A stretch of DNA of 64,000 nt, taken from assembly GCA_016213625.1 (NCBI GenBank), contig JACQZZ010000035.1, positions 62,001 through 126,000 on the forward strand, given 5' to 3'. The notes under the pieces were generated by a model. The model did no database searches. It had not been told where the DNA came from and worked only from the letters and a program-made list of their open reading frames with translations. The stretch comes from Actinomycetota bacterium (lineage in GTDB: Bacteria; Actinomycetota; Acidimicrobiia; Acidimicrobiales; Ilumatobacteraceae). The translations under genes were made by a program, and so were the position numbers. Shown here in pieces: positions 7,974 to 16,682 of this stretch (position 1 is the stretch's first letter; each line of letters starts with the position of its first letter).

Positions 7974-9580
7974 GCGAGCGCCTTGGCGGCCTTGTAGTCG
8001 GCCTTGCCGTTGGGTGCACGCGGCACCTGGCTCACGAACACGACGCGCTTGGGCGCCTTGTAGTGGGCCAGGTCGCCCTTCACGCCGGCGATCACCGCGG
8101 CCTCGTCGGGTTCGGCTCCGTCGGCCAGTGAGGCCACGGCGGTGACTGCCTGCCCGAAGCGCTCGTCGTCGATACCCACCACGAGGCAGTCGACCACGCC
8201 ATCGACGCGCTTCACGGCCTCCTCCACCTCTTCGGGGAAGATCTTCTCGCCGCCGGAGTTGATGACCTGGCTGCCGCGTCCGAGCAGGATGAGCGAACCG
8301 TCGGCGGCCACCATGGCCATGTCGCCGGGGAACGAGTAGCGCACGCCGTCGATGGTGCGGAAGGTGCGGGCCGACTTCTCGGTGTCCTCGAAGTAGCCCA
8401 GCGGCACCATGCCGCCCGCCGCCACCATGCCCACTTCCTCGGAGCCGGGCGTCACCTCGCGGTCGTCGTCGGTGAACACCTTGGTGGTGGGGTTGCGGGT
8501 GAACTTGGCGGTGCTCGGCGGCACACCCTTCATCGAGATGCTGTTGCCCATGCTGCCCTCGGACGAGCCGATGGCGTCGAGCAGGATGACCTGTTCGATG
8601 CGGTCGAGCAGCGCCTCCTTCACCTCCGCGGTCCACATCACGCCGGAGGAGATGATCATCTTCAGGCTCGACAGGTCGTAGGGGTTGCCCGCCTCGATGG
8701 CCGCGTCGATGGCGGCGATGATGGGCTTCGAGAACGCGTCGCCGACGATGGTCATGTTGGTGACCTTCTCGCGCTGGATGGTGGTGAGGATCTCGTCGGC
8801 ATCGAGCGAACGGCTCTCGAGGGTGACGACGCGAGCGCCGCCCAGCTGCGGGATCATCGCGCCCAACCACACACCGGTGCCGTGCATCAACGGCGCACAC
8901 GGCATCGAGATGAGCGCACCGCCACCGGCGACGACCTCGGCCACCATCGGTGCGATGTCGGCGGCGTCGGTGGGCGGCGTGAGCCCGATGAGCGGGAACC
9001 CGAGCGTGGCGAAGGCACGGGTGAGGCCGCCCATGTCGTACATCACGCCCTTGGGCATGCCGGTGGTGCCACCGGTGTAGAGCATGTAGACGTCGTCCTC
9101 GCTGCGCTCGATGCGCGGCATCGGCGCCGTGTTGGCGATGACCTCTTCGTAGCGACGCGCGGTGGCCACCTGTCCGTCGCCGCCGTCGTCGACCTCGATG
9201 AGCAGCTTCAGCTTCGGCAGGCGCGCCGTGATGCGATCGACGCGGTCGCCGAGGGACGAGTGGAAGACGAGCGCCTCCGCGTCGGCGTTGTCGAGCAGGT
9301 ACACCAGCTCCTCGTCGAGGTAGCGATAGTTCACGTTGATGGGCACGCCGCGCATCTTGAAGGCGCCGAAGTGAGCCTCCAGGTACTCGTTGCCGTTGTA
9401 GAGGTACAGGCCGATCTTGGAATCGGGCCCGAGCCCGGCGGCGGTGTACGCGGCCGCGATGCGGGCGGCCCGGTCCTCGTACTCGCGCCACGTGAAGCGA
9501 CGTTGTCCATGCACGACGGCGACGTCGTCGGGCAGCGTGTCGGCGATGGATTCCCAGACTGAGGCGAAGTGATACTCCAT
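7946..9580 (-). CDS. Acyl-CoA synthetase (AMP-dependent, ANL superfamily)
   Basis: A 544-residue adenylating enzyme. It carries the P-loop-like YTGGTTGMPKG near residue 162, the GSSEG element, the GD near FPGDMA, and the C-terminal APNGKADYKAAK with the catalytic lysine. It would activate a carboxylic acid with ATP to acyl-AMP and transfer it to CoA; chain-length preference is not readable. The frame is open far upstream, but the ATG at 9580 matches the family N terminus and has TACCAT 6 bases upstream. The VOC gene ends 14 bases before it on the same strand. Confidence 0.9.
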   Translation of the reverse strand: MEYHFASVWESIADTLPDDVAVVHGQRRFTWREYEDRAARIAAAYTAAGLGPDSKIGLYLYNGNEYLEAHFGAFKMRGVPINVNYRYLDEELVYLLDNADAEALVFHSSLGDRVDRITARLPKLKLLIEVDDGGDGQVATARRYEEVIANTAPMPRIERSEDDVYMLYTGGTTGMPKGVMYDMGGLTRAFATLGFPLIGLTPPTDAADIAPMVAEVVAGGGALISMPCAPLMHGTGVWLGAMIPQLGGARVVTLESRSLDADEILTTIQREKVTNMTIVGDAFSKPIIAAIDAAIEAGNPYDLSSLKMIISSGVMWTAEVKEALLDRIEQVILLDAIGSSEGSMGNSISMKGVPPSTAKFTRNPTTKVFTDDDREVTPGSEEVGMVAAGGMVPLGYFEDTEKSARTFRTIDGVRYSFPGDMAMVAADGSLILLGRGSQVINSGGEKIFPEEVEEAVKRVDGVVDCLVVGIDDERFGQAVTAVASLADGAEPDEAAVIAGVKGDLAHYKAPKRVVFVSQVPRAPNGKADYKAAKALAYDALGLGE

Positions 9581-9586
9581 GGCCGG

Positions 9587-9592
9587 ATGGTA
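9587..9592 (-). promoter_or_regulatory. -10-like TACCAT, leaderless start of acyl-CoA synthetase
   Basis: TACCAT ends 6 bases before the ATG at 9580; no Shine-Dalgarno sequence is present. Confidence 0.42.
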
Positions 9593-9594
9593 GG

Positions 9595-10088
9595 TCACCC
9601 CACCGACTTGCCGTACATCTCTCCCAGCGGATCGCTGATCAGCTCGAGGCGCTCGCCGTCGGGTCCACGGAAGTAGAGCGACGACCCGTCGACGTGGGCG
9701 ACCTCGATGCCGGCCGCCTCGAGGCGTGCCTTGGCTGCCTCCCACTCGCTGCGCTCCATGGAGATGGCCAGGTGGTGATGGCCGCCGAGCACCTCCATGT
9801 ACGGGCCGAGGTCGAGGCCGGGCAGGTCGAAGTAGGCGAGACAGTTGCCGTGGCCGATGTCGAAGAAGAAGTGGGTGGAGCCCTCGTAGTCGCGGTTCTC
9901 GAACATCTCGATCACCGGGAAGCCGAGGATGCCGTCGTAGAACTTCACCGTGCGCTCGACGTCGCTGCAGATGTGGGCGGCGTGGTGCACGCCTCGCGCC
10001 GACGACGCAGGTCGTTCGCCGCGGGGCTTGATGTACTGCGCCGCCAACTCCTGTCGACGTGCCGTCAATGCCTCGCGTTCTGTGTCGT

Positions 10089-10104
<16 letters not shown>
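9595..10104 (-). CDS. VOC-family (glyoxalase/dioxygenase-fold) protein
   Basis: A 169-residue protein with one vicinal-oxygen-chelate domain after a 35-residue N-terminal extension. Metal-ligand candidates are the His of GVHHAAHI (about residue 40), the His in GGHHHLAIS, and the Glu in GERLELIS near the C terminus, giving the His/His/Glu pattern of the fold. Substrate unknown; possibilities include ring-cleavage dioxygenase, glyoxalase-type isomerase or resistance protein. It overlaps the upstream pirin gene by 16 bases and precedes the acyl-CoA synthetase, so co-transcription is likely. Confidence 0.82.
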
Positions 10105-10789
<685 letters not shown>

Positions 10790-10793
<4 letters not shown>

Positions 10794-12604
10794 GGAGTTG
10801 CTCCTCTCGGGCGGGCGACGTCTTCGATCATCGGCCACAGCGCATCGCTGTCGAAGCCGAGAGCCCAGAATGCCACGCCGCCGATGCGCTCGCTGCGGGC
10901 CAGGTCGACGCGGGCTCGGGCACCTTCCTCGTCGATGAAGTGGACCTGGCGGCGCTGTGTGCAGGAGGCGCCTGTGTCGGTGACCTCCAGGTCGTAGGCG
11001 AACGTCGCCTCCTGGGTGGTCGGATCGTGCACCGGGGTGGCGCCCCGCTTGGCGATCAGTTCGTCCATGTTCCGCATGGTGGTCTCCACCGTGCCCTCGG
11101 CGGAGGTGGGGCAGGTGCCGGTGGTGCCGACCACCCAGTTGCGCCCATAGAGGCCGATGCCCAACACGAGCTTGGTGTCGTCGCCGACCGCCTTCTTCGC
11201 TGCGCGCACGGCGGTGCGGACCCATTCGTACGGGGCGATCGGCCCGGGCTCGCCGACGCTGTAGTCGTAGCCCATGATGCGAATTCGATCGACGATGTCG
11301 CCCATCGCGGCGTAGTCGTACACCCAGTACCCGCTGTCGCCGTTGCGCTCGCTGTCGTAGATGGGTGGCACGCTGACCGTGAGCACCTTGCCCGCTGCGT
11401 GCAGTCGCTCTGCCAGCGCGTCGAGGAAGGCGACCCAATTGGCGCGGGTGGCCTCCCACGAGGCGCGGTCGTCGGCGAAGGCGAACTGCTCGTAGTCCAG
11501 GTCGATGCCGTCGAACTGGTTCGACTCCACCAGGTTCACGATGGCGGCGATGTGTGCATCACGTTGTTCGGGCGAGGCCAGCACCGCCGCCATGCCCCCG
11601 GCGGGCATGCCGTCGGAGATGGACGGCACCATGGCACCACCGGTGTCGGTGATGGCGGCGATGAGTGGCAGCGACTGGTCGGCGCCGATGGTGCCCGCGA
11701 GTCCGATGGTCGTGGCGTCGGTGGCCTCGTACCAGAACGGCGACACCTCGTGCAGGAGCGCACCGTGCGCCTGCACCGATGGTGTGGCGGTGTCGAGTGC
11801 CCAGTAGGGCGCCCACGCGCTGAAGGGGATGTCGACGAGTGGCGGCGGTGCGTCGGGTGTGCGGAGCGCGAAGGCCGCAGCTGCGCCACCGCCGGCGATG
11901 GCCACCAGGGCGACCAACGGGACCCAGGGGCGTCGCTTCTTCCGGTGGGTGGCCTCGGCGGCGAGCCCGAGCTCGGCCTTCGGGATCTCGACCAGCGAGC
12001 GATAGCGGGTGTAGCCCTTGCCCTCGGGGATGTCGACCACGTTGGGGATCGCGAACGTGTGGCACCCGGCGGCGACGGCGCTCTTCACGCCCGTTGGCGA
12101 GTCCTCGATGGCCACGCAGTCCTTCGCCCGCACGCCGAGTGCGGCCGCGGCGGCGAGGTAGGGCTCGGGGTGCGGCTTGCCGTTGGTCACCTCGTCGCCC
12201 GTGATGACCACGGTGAACGAGCCGGGCGGCAGCGACTTCACGATGGCCTCGGCGAACCGCCGCCAACTCATCGTGACCAGCGCGGTGGGGATGCCGGCGG
12301 CGCGCAGCTGGGCCAGCAGGTCCTTGGCACCCGGGCGCCACGGCACGTTGCGCTGCACCCGCAGGATCACGCCGTCGAGCAGCCGGTTGACGATGTCGTC
12401 GATGGGCAGGTCGACCCCGCCGCGGTCGCGGATGATCGCGGCCGAGTCGCGGAGGTCCTTGCCGACCAGAGAATGCGCCTTCTCGTCGCTCCACTCACCG
12501 CCGAACTCGGCGACCAGTTCGTACTCGGTCTCGATCCAGTACGGCTCGGTGTCGACGATGGTGCCGTCCATGTCCCAGAGGACGGCGGCGGGATGGGCAC
12601 TCAC
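10790..12604 (-). CDS. HAD-family hydrolase fused to membrane-anchored GH18 glycosidase
   Basis: A continuous 604-residue frame with two unrelated halves. Residues 1 to about 220 form a beta-phosphoglucomutase-like HAD phosphatase: DMDGT (D11, D13), VTMSW, GKPHPEPY and AIEDSPTGV. A basic RKKRRPW stretch then leads into a hydrophobic segment (about 225-247) rich in Ala/Gly/Val, giving N-in/C-out topology. The rest is a GH18 TIM barrel like YaaH/chitinase with the catalytic DGIDLDYE (DxxDxDxE) at about 364-371. The phosphatase would be cytoplasmic and the glycosidase extracytoplasmic. GTG start; TAGGGT lies 9 bases upstream. I know of no standard enzyme with this architecture. Confidence 0.88.
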
Positions 12605-12630
12605 AATGGGGAGACCCTAGCGGCGGGGTG
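12602..12630. other. Short gap between OYE-type and HAD-GH18 genes
   Basis: Only the leaderless promoter element of the HAD-GH18 gene is seen here. It marks the end of the mycofactocin unit; no terminator hairpin is present. Confidence 0.4.
12614..12619 (-). promoter_or_regulatory. -10-like TAGGGT, leaderless start of HAD-GH18 gene
   Basis: TAGGGT ends 9 bases before the GTG at 12604. It lies in the 26-base gap after the upstream oxidoreductase gene, so the fusion probably has its own promoter. Confidence 0.45.
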
Positions 12631-14520
12631 TCAGAGCGACAGGGCAGCTCGGCGGCCCTCGAGCACGGCTTCGAGGATGGTGCGCGGGGCAACACAGTCA
12701 CCTGCCTGGTACTGAGCGTCGGGGAGTGGCTCGGTGGGCAGGCGGAATCCGCAATCCACGACCGCGACGCATTCCACCGTGCGGCGCTCTCCGCTGAACC
12801 GGTCTTCCAGTTCCACCTCACCGGGGCGCACCACCCGCAGCAGGGAACGCCGCTCGATGCGTGCCCCTCGCTGGGCCAGGCGGGTGTTGGCCGGTGCGAG
12901 GTCGCCGGTGCGGGACAGCTCGTTGCCGGCGATCTGGTCCTGGGTGACCAGCACCGCCCGATCACCGAGCTGCTCGGCGAGTGCCACGGCGATGGGCCCA
13001 CCGATGGGGTCGAACAGCACGATCGCGCCCGCCACCGGCCAGGGTGCATCGGCACCGTGGAACACGGCCTGCCACGCGTCGAGCACGTCGACCACCGTTG
13101 CCCCATCGGCCACCTGGAACGGCACGGTGCCCGGCACGGCGCCGGTGCACTGCACGATCACTTCGTCGGCGGTGGCGTCGATGCGGTCACTGCGCAGTTC
13201 GACGCGCACGCCGGCGTCCTCCACGGCTCGGGCCAACCAGTCGACCAACGGTGCGGCGTGGGGCAGCAATGCCGCGACACCACCGAGCTGGTCGGAGCGC
13301 TCGACGAGGCGGACGTGGTGACCGCGGGTGGCTGCGATGCGAGCGGTCTCCATGCCCGCCACGCCGCCGCCGACGATGACGACGTCGCGGGGACGCGGCG
13401 AGACGGCGAGCCAGTTCGGGTCGTCGGTCTCGTGGCCGCTGGAGGGTTCCCCGACGCAGGTGACGATGGGGTTGCGCCCGTCGCGCACCTGACACGTCTG
13501 ATTGCAACGGATGCAGGGGCGGATGCGATCGATGAGCTTGTCGGCCAACTTCTCGACCAGGTCGGGGTCGGCGATCTGGCCGCGGGTGATCTCGGCGGCG
13601 TCGGCCACCTTCTCGGCGAGCGCCCAACCGGCGGTGGCCACGTCGAGCGAGCCCTGCAGGAACACGGGAGTGGTGGGCAGCACCGCCTTCACGGCCTGGC
13701 AGACCGCGATGTTGAAGCCCGGCGGCTCGTGGAAGTCGGGGCGGGTCTTCTCGACGGAGAAGATGGAGCCACGCACCACCACCACGTAGTCGATGCCCTC
13801 GGCCACCAGTTCGGCGGCGATGGCAGGCGCCATCTCGGGCGTGATGCCGGCCCACGGGGCCAGCTCGTCACACGACAGACGCAGGCCGACCACGGCGTCG
13901 CCCACGGCGGCGCGCACTACGCGGATGACCTGCTTGGCGAACAGCGTGCGCTCTGCCCATTCGTCGCCGCGGTGATTGGTGAGGCCGCTGAGGAACTGCC
14001 GCACCAGGCTGTGCTGCCCGGCGTTGATCTCCACCCCGTCGCATCCGGCTGCCACCGCAGTGGCCGCGGCGTCGGCGAAGCCCTGCACGACCGCGGCGAT
14101 GTCGTCGGCCTCCATCCACTTCGGCACTTCGCGAGCATTCACCTCGGGCACCCGGCTGGGGGCCCACAGCTCGCGCTGGCTGTACGCGCTGCTGCCTTGC
14201 CCACCGGCGTGGTCGAGCGAGGCGAGAACGGTGGCGCCGTGTGCATGACAGGCGGTGGCGATGGCCGCCCAGCCATCGGCACACGCGGACGCCAATGGTG
14301 CGCGTTCGTACGGCCAGTCGCTGGGGTGCACGCTGGCGCCCTCGGTCACGATGACGCCGCAACCGCCTCTCGCCCGCCGCTCGTAGTACGCGGTGTGGCG
14401 CGCGGTGAAGCGACGGTGGTCGTCACCGAGATTGGTGACGTGGGGCCCGAACATCACCCGGTTGCGGGCGGTGACGCTGCCCAGCTGCAAGGGCGCGAGC
14501 AACGGCATGGTCAGTTGCAC
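12631..14520 (-). CDS. Mycofactocin-associated FadH/OYE-family oxidoreductase
   Basis: A protein of up to 629 residues built like 2,4-dienoyl-CoA reductase: an FMN-binding old-yellow-enzyme barrel, an iron-sulfur motif CIRCNQTC plus a later Cys (CxxCxxxC-x11-C, near 336-355), then a Rossmann domain with VIVGGGVAGMETAR. Such proteins recur beside mycofactocin genes, and mftA, mftB and mftC lie just upstream on this strand. It probably transfers hydride between NAD(P)H and an enone or the cofactor system; the precise role is not established. GTG at 14520 and ATG at 14508 are both possible starts. Confidence 0.85.
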   Translation of the reverse strand: MQLTMPLLAPLQLGSVTARNRVMFGPHVTNLGDDHRRFTARHTAYYERRARGGCGVIVTEGASVHPSDWPYERAPLASACADGWAAIATACHAHGATVLASLDHAGGQGSSAYSQRELWAPSRVPEVNAREVPKWMEADDIAAVVQGFADAAATAVAAGCDGVEINAGQHSLVRQFLSGLTNHRGDEWAERTLFAKQVIRVVRAAVGDAVVGLRLSCDELAPWAGITPEMAPAIAAELVAEGIDYVVVVRGSIFSVEKTRPDFHEPPGFNIAVCQAVKAVLPTTPVFLQGSLDVATAGWALAEKVADAAEITRGQIADPDLVEKLADKLIDRIRPCIRCNQTCQVRDGRNPIVTCVGEPSSGHETDDPNWLAVSPRPRDVVIVGGGVAGMETARIAATRGHHVRLVERSDQLGGVAALLPHAAPLVDWLARAVEDAGVRVELRSDRIDATADEVIVQCTGAVPGTVPFQVADGATVVDVLDAWQAVFHGADAPWPVAGAIVLFDPIGGPIAVALAEQLGDRAVLVTQDQIAGNELSRTGDLAPANTRLAQRGARIERRSLLRVVRPGEVELEDRFSGERRTVECVAVVDCGFRLPTEPLPDAQYQAGDCVAPRTILEAVLEGRRAALSL

Positions 14521-14547
14521 TCGTTCATTTCACTCACCCCGCCGACG

Positions 14548-15132
14548 CTAGTCGGGTCGGGACGTGGAGAGCTCAGTGCCGCGGAGCAGCCGTTTGATGT
14601 TGCTGCCGTGGCGCAGCAGGAGCAGTGCGTTGATCGCGATCATCGTGGCGATCTCCCAGCGGGGAACGTGGAACAGCAACGCCAGCACCGGCAGGCCGAT
14701 GATGAGCGCGATCGATGCCACCGACGACTTCTTGGTGAGCTTCAACACGGCGATCCAGACCACACCGAGGATCGCCGAGATGGCCGGCTGCATGACGAAC
14801 ATCGCTCCCGCCATGGTGGCGACGCCCTTGCCACCCTTGAAGCGTCGCGTCACCGGGAACATGTGACCCAGCACGCTCGCGGCGATCATCGCGTACGCCA
14901 CCTTGTCGTCGCCGGCCACGAACGTGCCCACCAACGCGGGGATGATGCCCTTCAGCGCGTCGAGCGCGAAGACGGTGATGCCCCACTTGCGGCCCATGAC
15001 GCGCGAGACGTTGCTGGCGCCCGGGTTCCCCGAGCCGACCTTGGTGATGTCGATGCCGCGGCTGCGGGCCACCATGACCGCGCTGGGGAACGTGCCCAGG
15101 AAGTACGACGGAACGATCAGCAACCACCACAT
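14548..15132 (-). CDS. plsY: Glycerol-3-phosphate acyltransferase PlsY
   Basis: A 194-residue membrane enzyme that transfers acyl groups from acyl-phosphate to glycerol-3-phosphate, the first step of phospholipid synthesis in most bacteria. All three cytoplasmic motifs are visible: GSGNPGASNVSR, the GLGHMFP-like ASVLGHMFPV with FKGGKGVAT, and the later conserved loop near RWEIAT. About five hydrophobic segments fit the family. It is wedged between mftC and the OYE-type gene on the same strand, an unexpected place for a lipid gene. A promoter-like TAACGT overlaps the mftC stop and ends 9 bases before the ATG. Confidence 0.93.
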   Translation of the reverse strand: MWWLLIVPSYFLGTFPSAVMVARSRGIDITKVGSGNPGASNVSRVMGRKWGITVFALDALKGIIPALVGTFVAGDDKVAYAMIAASVLGHMFPVTRRFKGGKGVATMAGAMFVMQPAISAILGVVWIAVLKLTKKSSVASIALIIGLPVLALLFHVPRWEIATMIAINALLLLRHGSNIKRLLRGTELSTSRPD

Positions 15133-15141
15133 CAGTGGTGC

Positions 15142-15147
15142 ACGTTA
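15142..15147 (-). promoter_or_regulatory. -10-like TAACGT overlapping the mftC stop codon
   Basis: TAACGT starts with the TAA stop of mftC and ends 9 bases before the plsY ATG, suggesting that plsY has its own leaderless start. Confidence 0.42.
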
Positions 15148-16269
15148 GGTGAGGACGGGCCGTCGATCGGGCTTGGTGTGATCCGCGGCGGGCCGCGGCT
15201 TCAGCAACACGGGAACAGCGGCCAGCTCGGCCAGCGCCACCTCACCGTCGCCGCCCACGCACTCGGGGTCGGGACCGTCGAGCGGCAGGCCGGTGAAGAA
15301 CTTGGCGGCCATGCAGCCGCCCTGGCACGCGTCGAACGCGCCGCAGCTCGCGCACGCACCGGCCGATTGCGGCTCGCGGAGCGAGGTGAACAGTTCGCTC
15401 TGCTTCCACACCGCGCTGAACCCACCGGGGTCGCGCACGTTGCCGGCACGGAACTCGTCGTGGATGACGAATGGACACGCGTACACGTCGCCCACCGGGT
15501 CGATGAGACACACCACTCGACCGGCACCACACATGTTGAGTCCGGGCAACGGGTCGCCCAGCGCGTTGAGGTGGAAGAACGAGTCGCCCGTGAGCACGCC
15601 CTCGCCGTGCGCCATGAGCCACTGGTAGATCTCGCGCTGCTGGGCGTTGGTGGGGTGGAGGTGGTCCCAGCTGTCGACCCCGCGGCCGCTGGGGCGCAGG
15701 CGGGTGACACGGAGTTGCGCGCCATAGCTGTCGGCCAACGCCTTGAACTGATTCAGCTGCGGCACGTTCTGGCGGGTGACGACGACGCTGATCTTGAACG
15801 GCCCGAAGTCGGCGGCCGCCAGGTTGTCCATCGCCCGCCGGGCCATGTCGTAGCTGCCCGCGCCGCGCACCGCGTCGTTGGTGGCGGCATCGACGCCGTC
15901 GAGGCTGATCTGGATGTCCAGGTAGTCCATGCCCGCCAGCCGCCGGGCCTTCTCGGCGTCGATGAACGCGCCGTTCGTGGAGAACTTCACGCCGATGCCC
16001 TGGGCCACCGAGTACTCGACCAGCTCGAAGAAGTCGCGGCGCACCATGGGCTCGCCGCCACCGATGTTGATGTAGAAGACCTGCAGGTCGCGCAACTCGT
16101 CGATGACCCGTTTGGCTTCGGCGGTGGACAGCTCGTGCGGATCGCGCTGGCCCGACGATGACAGGCAGTGGACACACTGCAGGTTGCACGCGTACGTGAG
16201 CTCCCACGTGAGGCAGATGGGTGCGTCGAGCCCGCTCTTGAGCTGGTTGACCAGTGACTCAGCGCTCAT
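15145..16269 (-). CDS. mftC: Mycofactocin radical SAM maturase MftC
   Basis: A 374-residue radical SAM enzyme with the SAM cluster motif CNLQCVHC (C28, C32, C35), the GGGEP motif, and a C-terminal SPASM-type Cys-rich region (CGAGRVVC, CPF, then CASCGAFDACQGGC). In mycofactocin synthesis MftC oxidatively decarboxylates the C-terminal tyrosine of the MftA peptide and crosslinks it to the neighbouring valine. The identification rests on the directly preceding mftB and the precursor mftA with its IDGMCGVY tail. The ATG overlaps the mftB stop by 11 bases. No mftD, mftE, mftF or mftR is visible nearby, so the remaining steps must be encoded elsewhere. Confidence 0.93.
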   Translation of the reverse strand: MSAESLVNQLKSGLDAPICLTWELTYACNLQCVHCLSSSGQRDPHELSTAEAKRVIDELRDLQVFYINIGGGEPMVRRDFFELVEYSVAQGIGVKFSTNGAFIDAEKARRLAGMDYLDIQISLDGVDAATNDAVRGAGSYDMARRAMDNLAAADFGPFKISVVVTRQNVPQLNQFKALADSYGAQLRVTRLRPSGRGVDSWDHLHPTNAQQREIYQWLMAHGEGVLTGDSFFHLNALGDPLPGLNMCGAGRVVCLIDPVGDVYACPFVIHDEFRAGNVRDPGGFSAVWKQSELFTSLREPQSAGACASCGAFDACQGGCMAAKFFTGLPLDGPDPECVGGDGEVALAELAAVPVLLKPRPAADHTKPDRRPVLT

Positions 16270-16555
16270 CGGTGGTGCGCTCCCTGACGATGTCGGAGTT
16301 CAAGAGTGACTCGAACGCCTTGGCGAACGACGGCCAGCGTCGCTGGTCGACACCACACGCCTCCAGCGTGTCGGCGAGCGTGGCGTGCTGCGACAGCGCG
16401 CGGGCGACCGCGACCATGTCGGTGTGCTGCAGGAACACGAGCCGGCGATTGCCGTAGTGGTACACGAGGGCACCGAACGGCTCGGGGCGAACCGCGGCCT
16501 GCGGGTGCAGTTCGAGCGAACGACCCAGCAGATCGTTCAGCAGATCAGTAGACAC
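16259..16555 (-). CDS. mftB: Mycofactocin precursor-binding chaperone MftB
   Basis: A 98-residue protein with the winged-helix-like RiPP recognition fold expected for MftB (RPEPFGALVYHYGNRRL followed by two helical stretches). MftB holds the leader of MftA and presents it to MftC. The GTG start at 16555 lies inside the last codons of mftA, overlapping by 11 bases, and no better start exists without running through mftA in another frame. Its end overlaps mftC by 11 bases. The three genes are therefore translationally coupled. Cytoplasmic. Confidence 0.9.
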   Translation of the reverse strand: MSTDLLNDLLGRSLELHPQAAVRPEPFGALVYHYGNRRLVFLQHTDMVAVARALSQHATLADTLEACGVDQRRWPSFAKAFESLLNSDIVRERTTDER

Positions 16556-16652
16556 CGCACATGCCGTCGATGGAGATCTCCTCCACCAACAGCTCTTCCT
16601 CGACCAGGGGCTCCTGGTCGGCGGTGGTCTCGGTGACGACGTCGTGCTCCAT
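16545..16652 (-). CDS. mftA: Mycofactocin precursor peptide MftA
   Basis: A 35-residue acidic peptide that ends in IDGMCGVY, the conserved C-terminal core of mycofactocin precursors whose last Val-Tyr pair becomes the redox cofactor. The leader is rich in Glu and Val (LVEEELLVEEIS), as usual. The gene is too short for many gene callers. The ATG at 16652 has no Shine-Dalgarno sequence but stands 7 bases after TACGCT, suggesting a leaderless transcript. mftB starts within its last four codons. The match to the family core is essentially diagnostic. Confidence 0.95.
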   Translation of the reverse strand: MEHDVVTETTADQEPLVEEELLVEEISIDGMCGVY

Positions 16653-16659
16653 TCGTCCG

Positions 16660-16665
16660 AGCGTA
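16660..16665 (-). promoter_or_regulatory. -10-like TACGCT, promoter of mftA
   Basis: TACGCT ends 7 bases before the mftA ATG, in the 30-base gap after the patatin-like gene. It is the only promoter-like element I see for the mftABC unit. Confidence 0.45.
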
Positions 16666-16682
16666 ACGCAGCCCGCGACCGT

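Noticed and set aside
12628-16161. Long plus-strand frame opposite the mycofactocin genes
   Set aside because: Antisense shadow of the OYE-type gene, plsY and mftC, with no recognisable motif.
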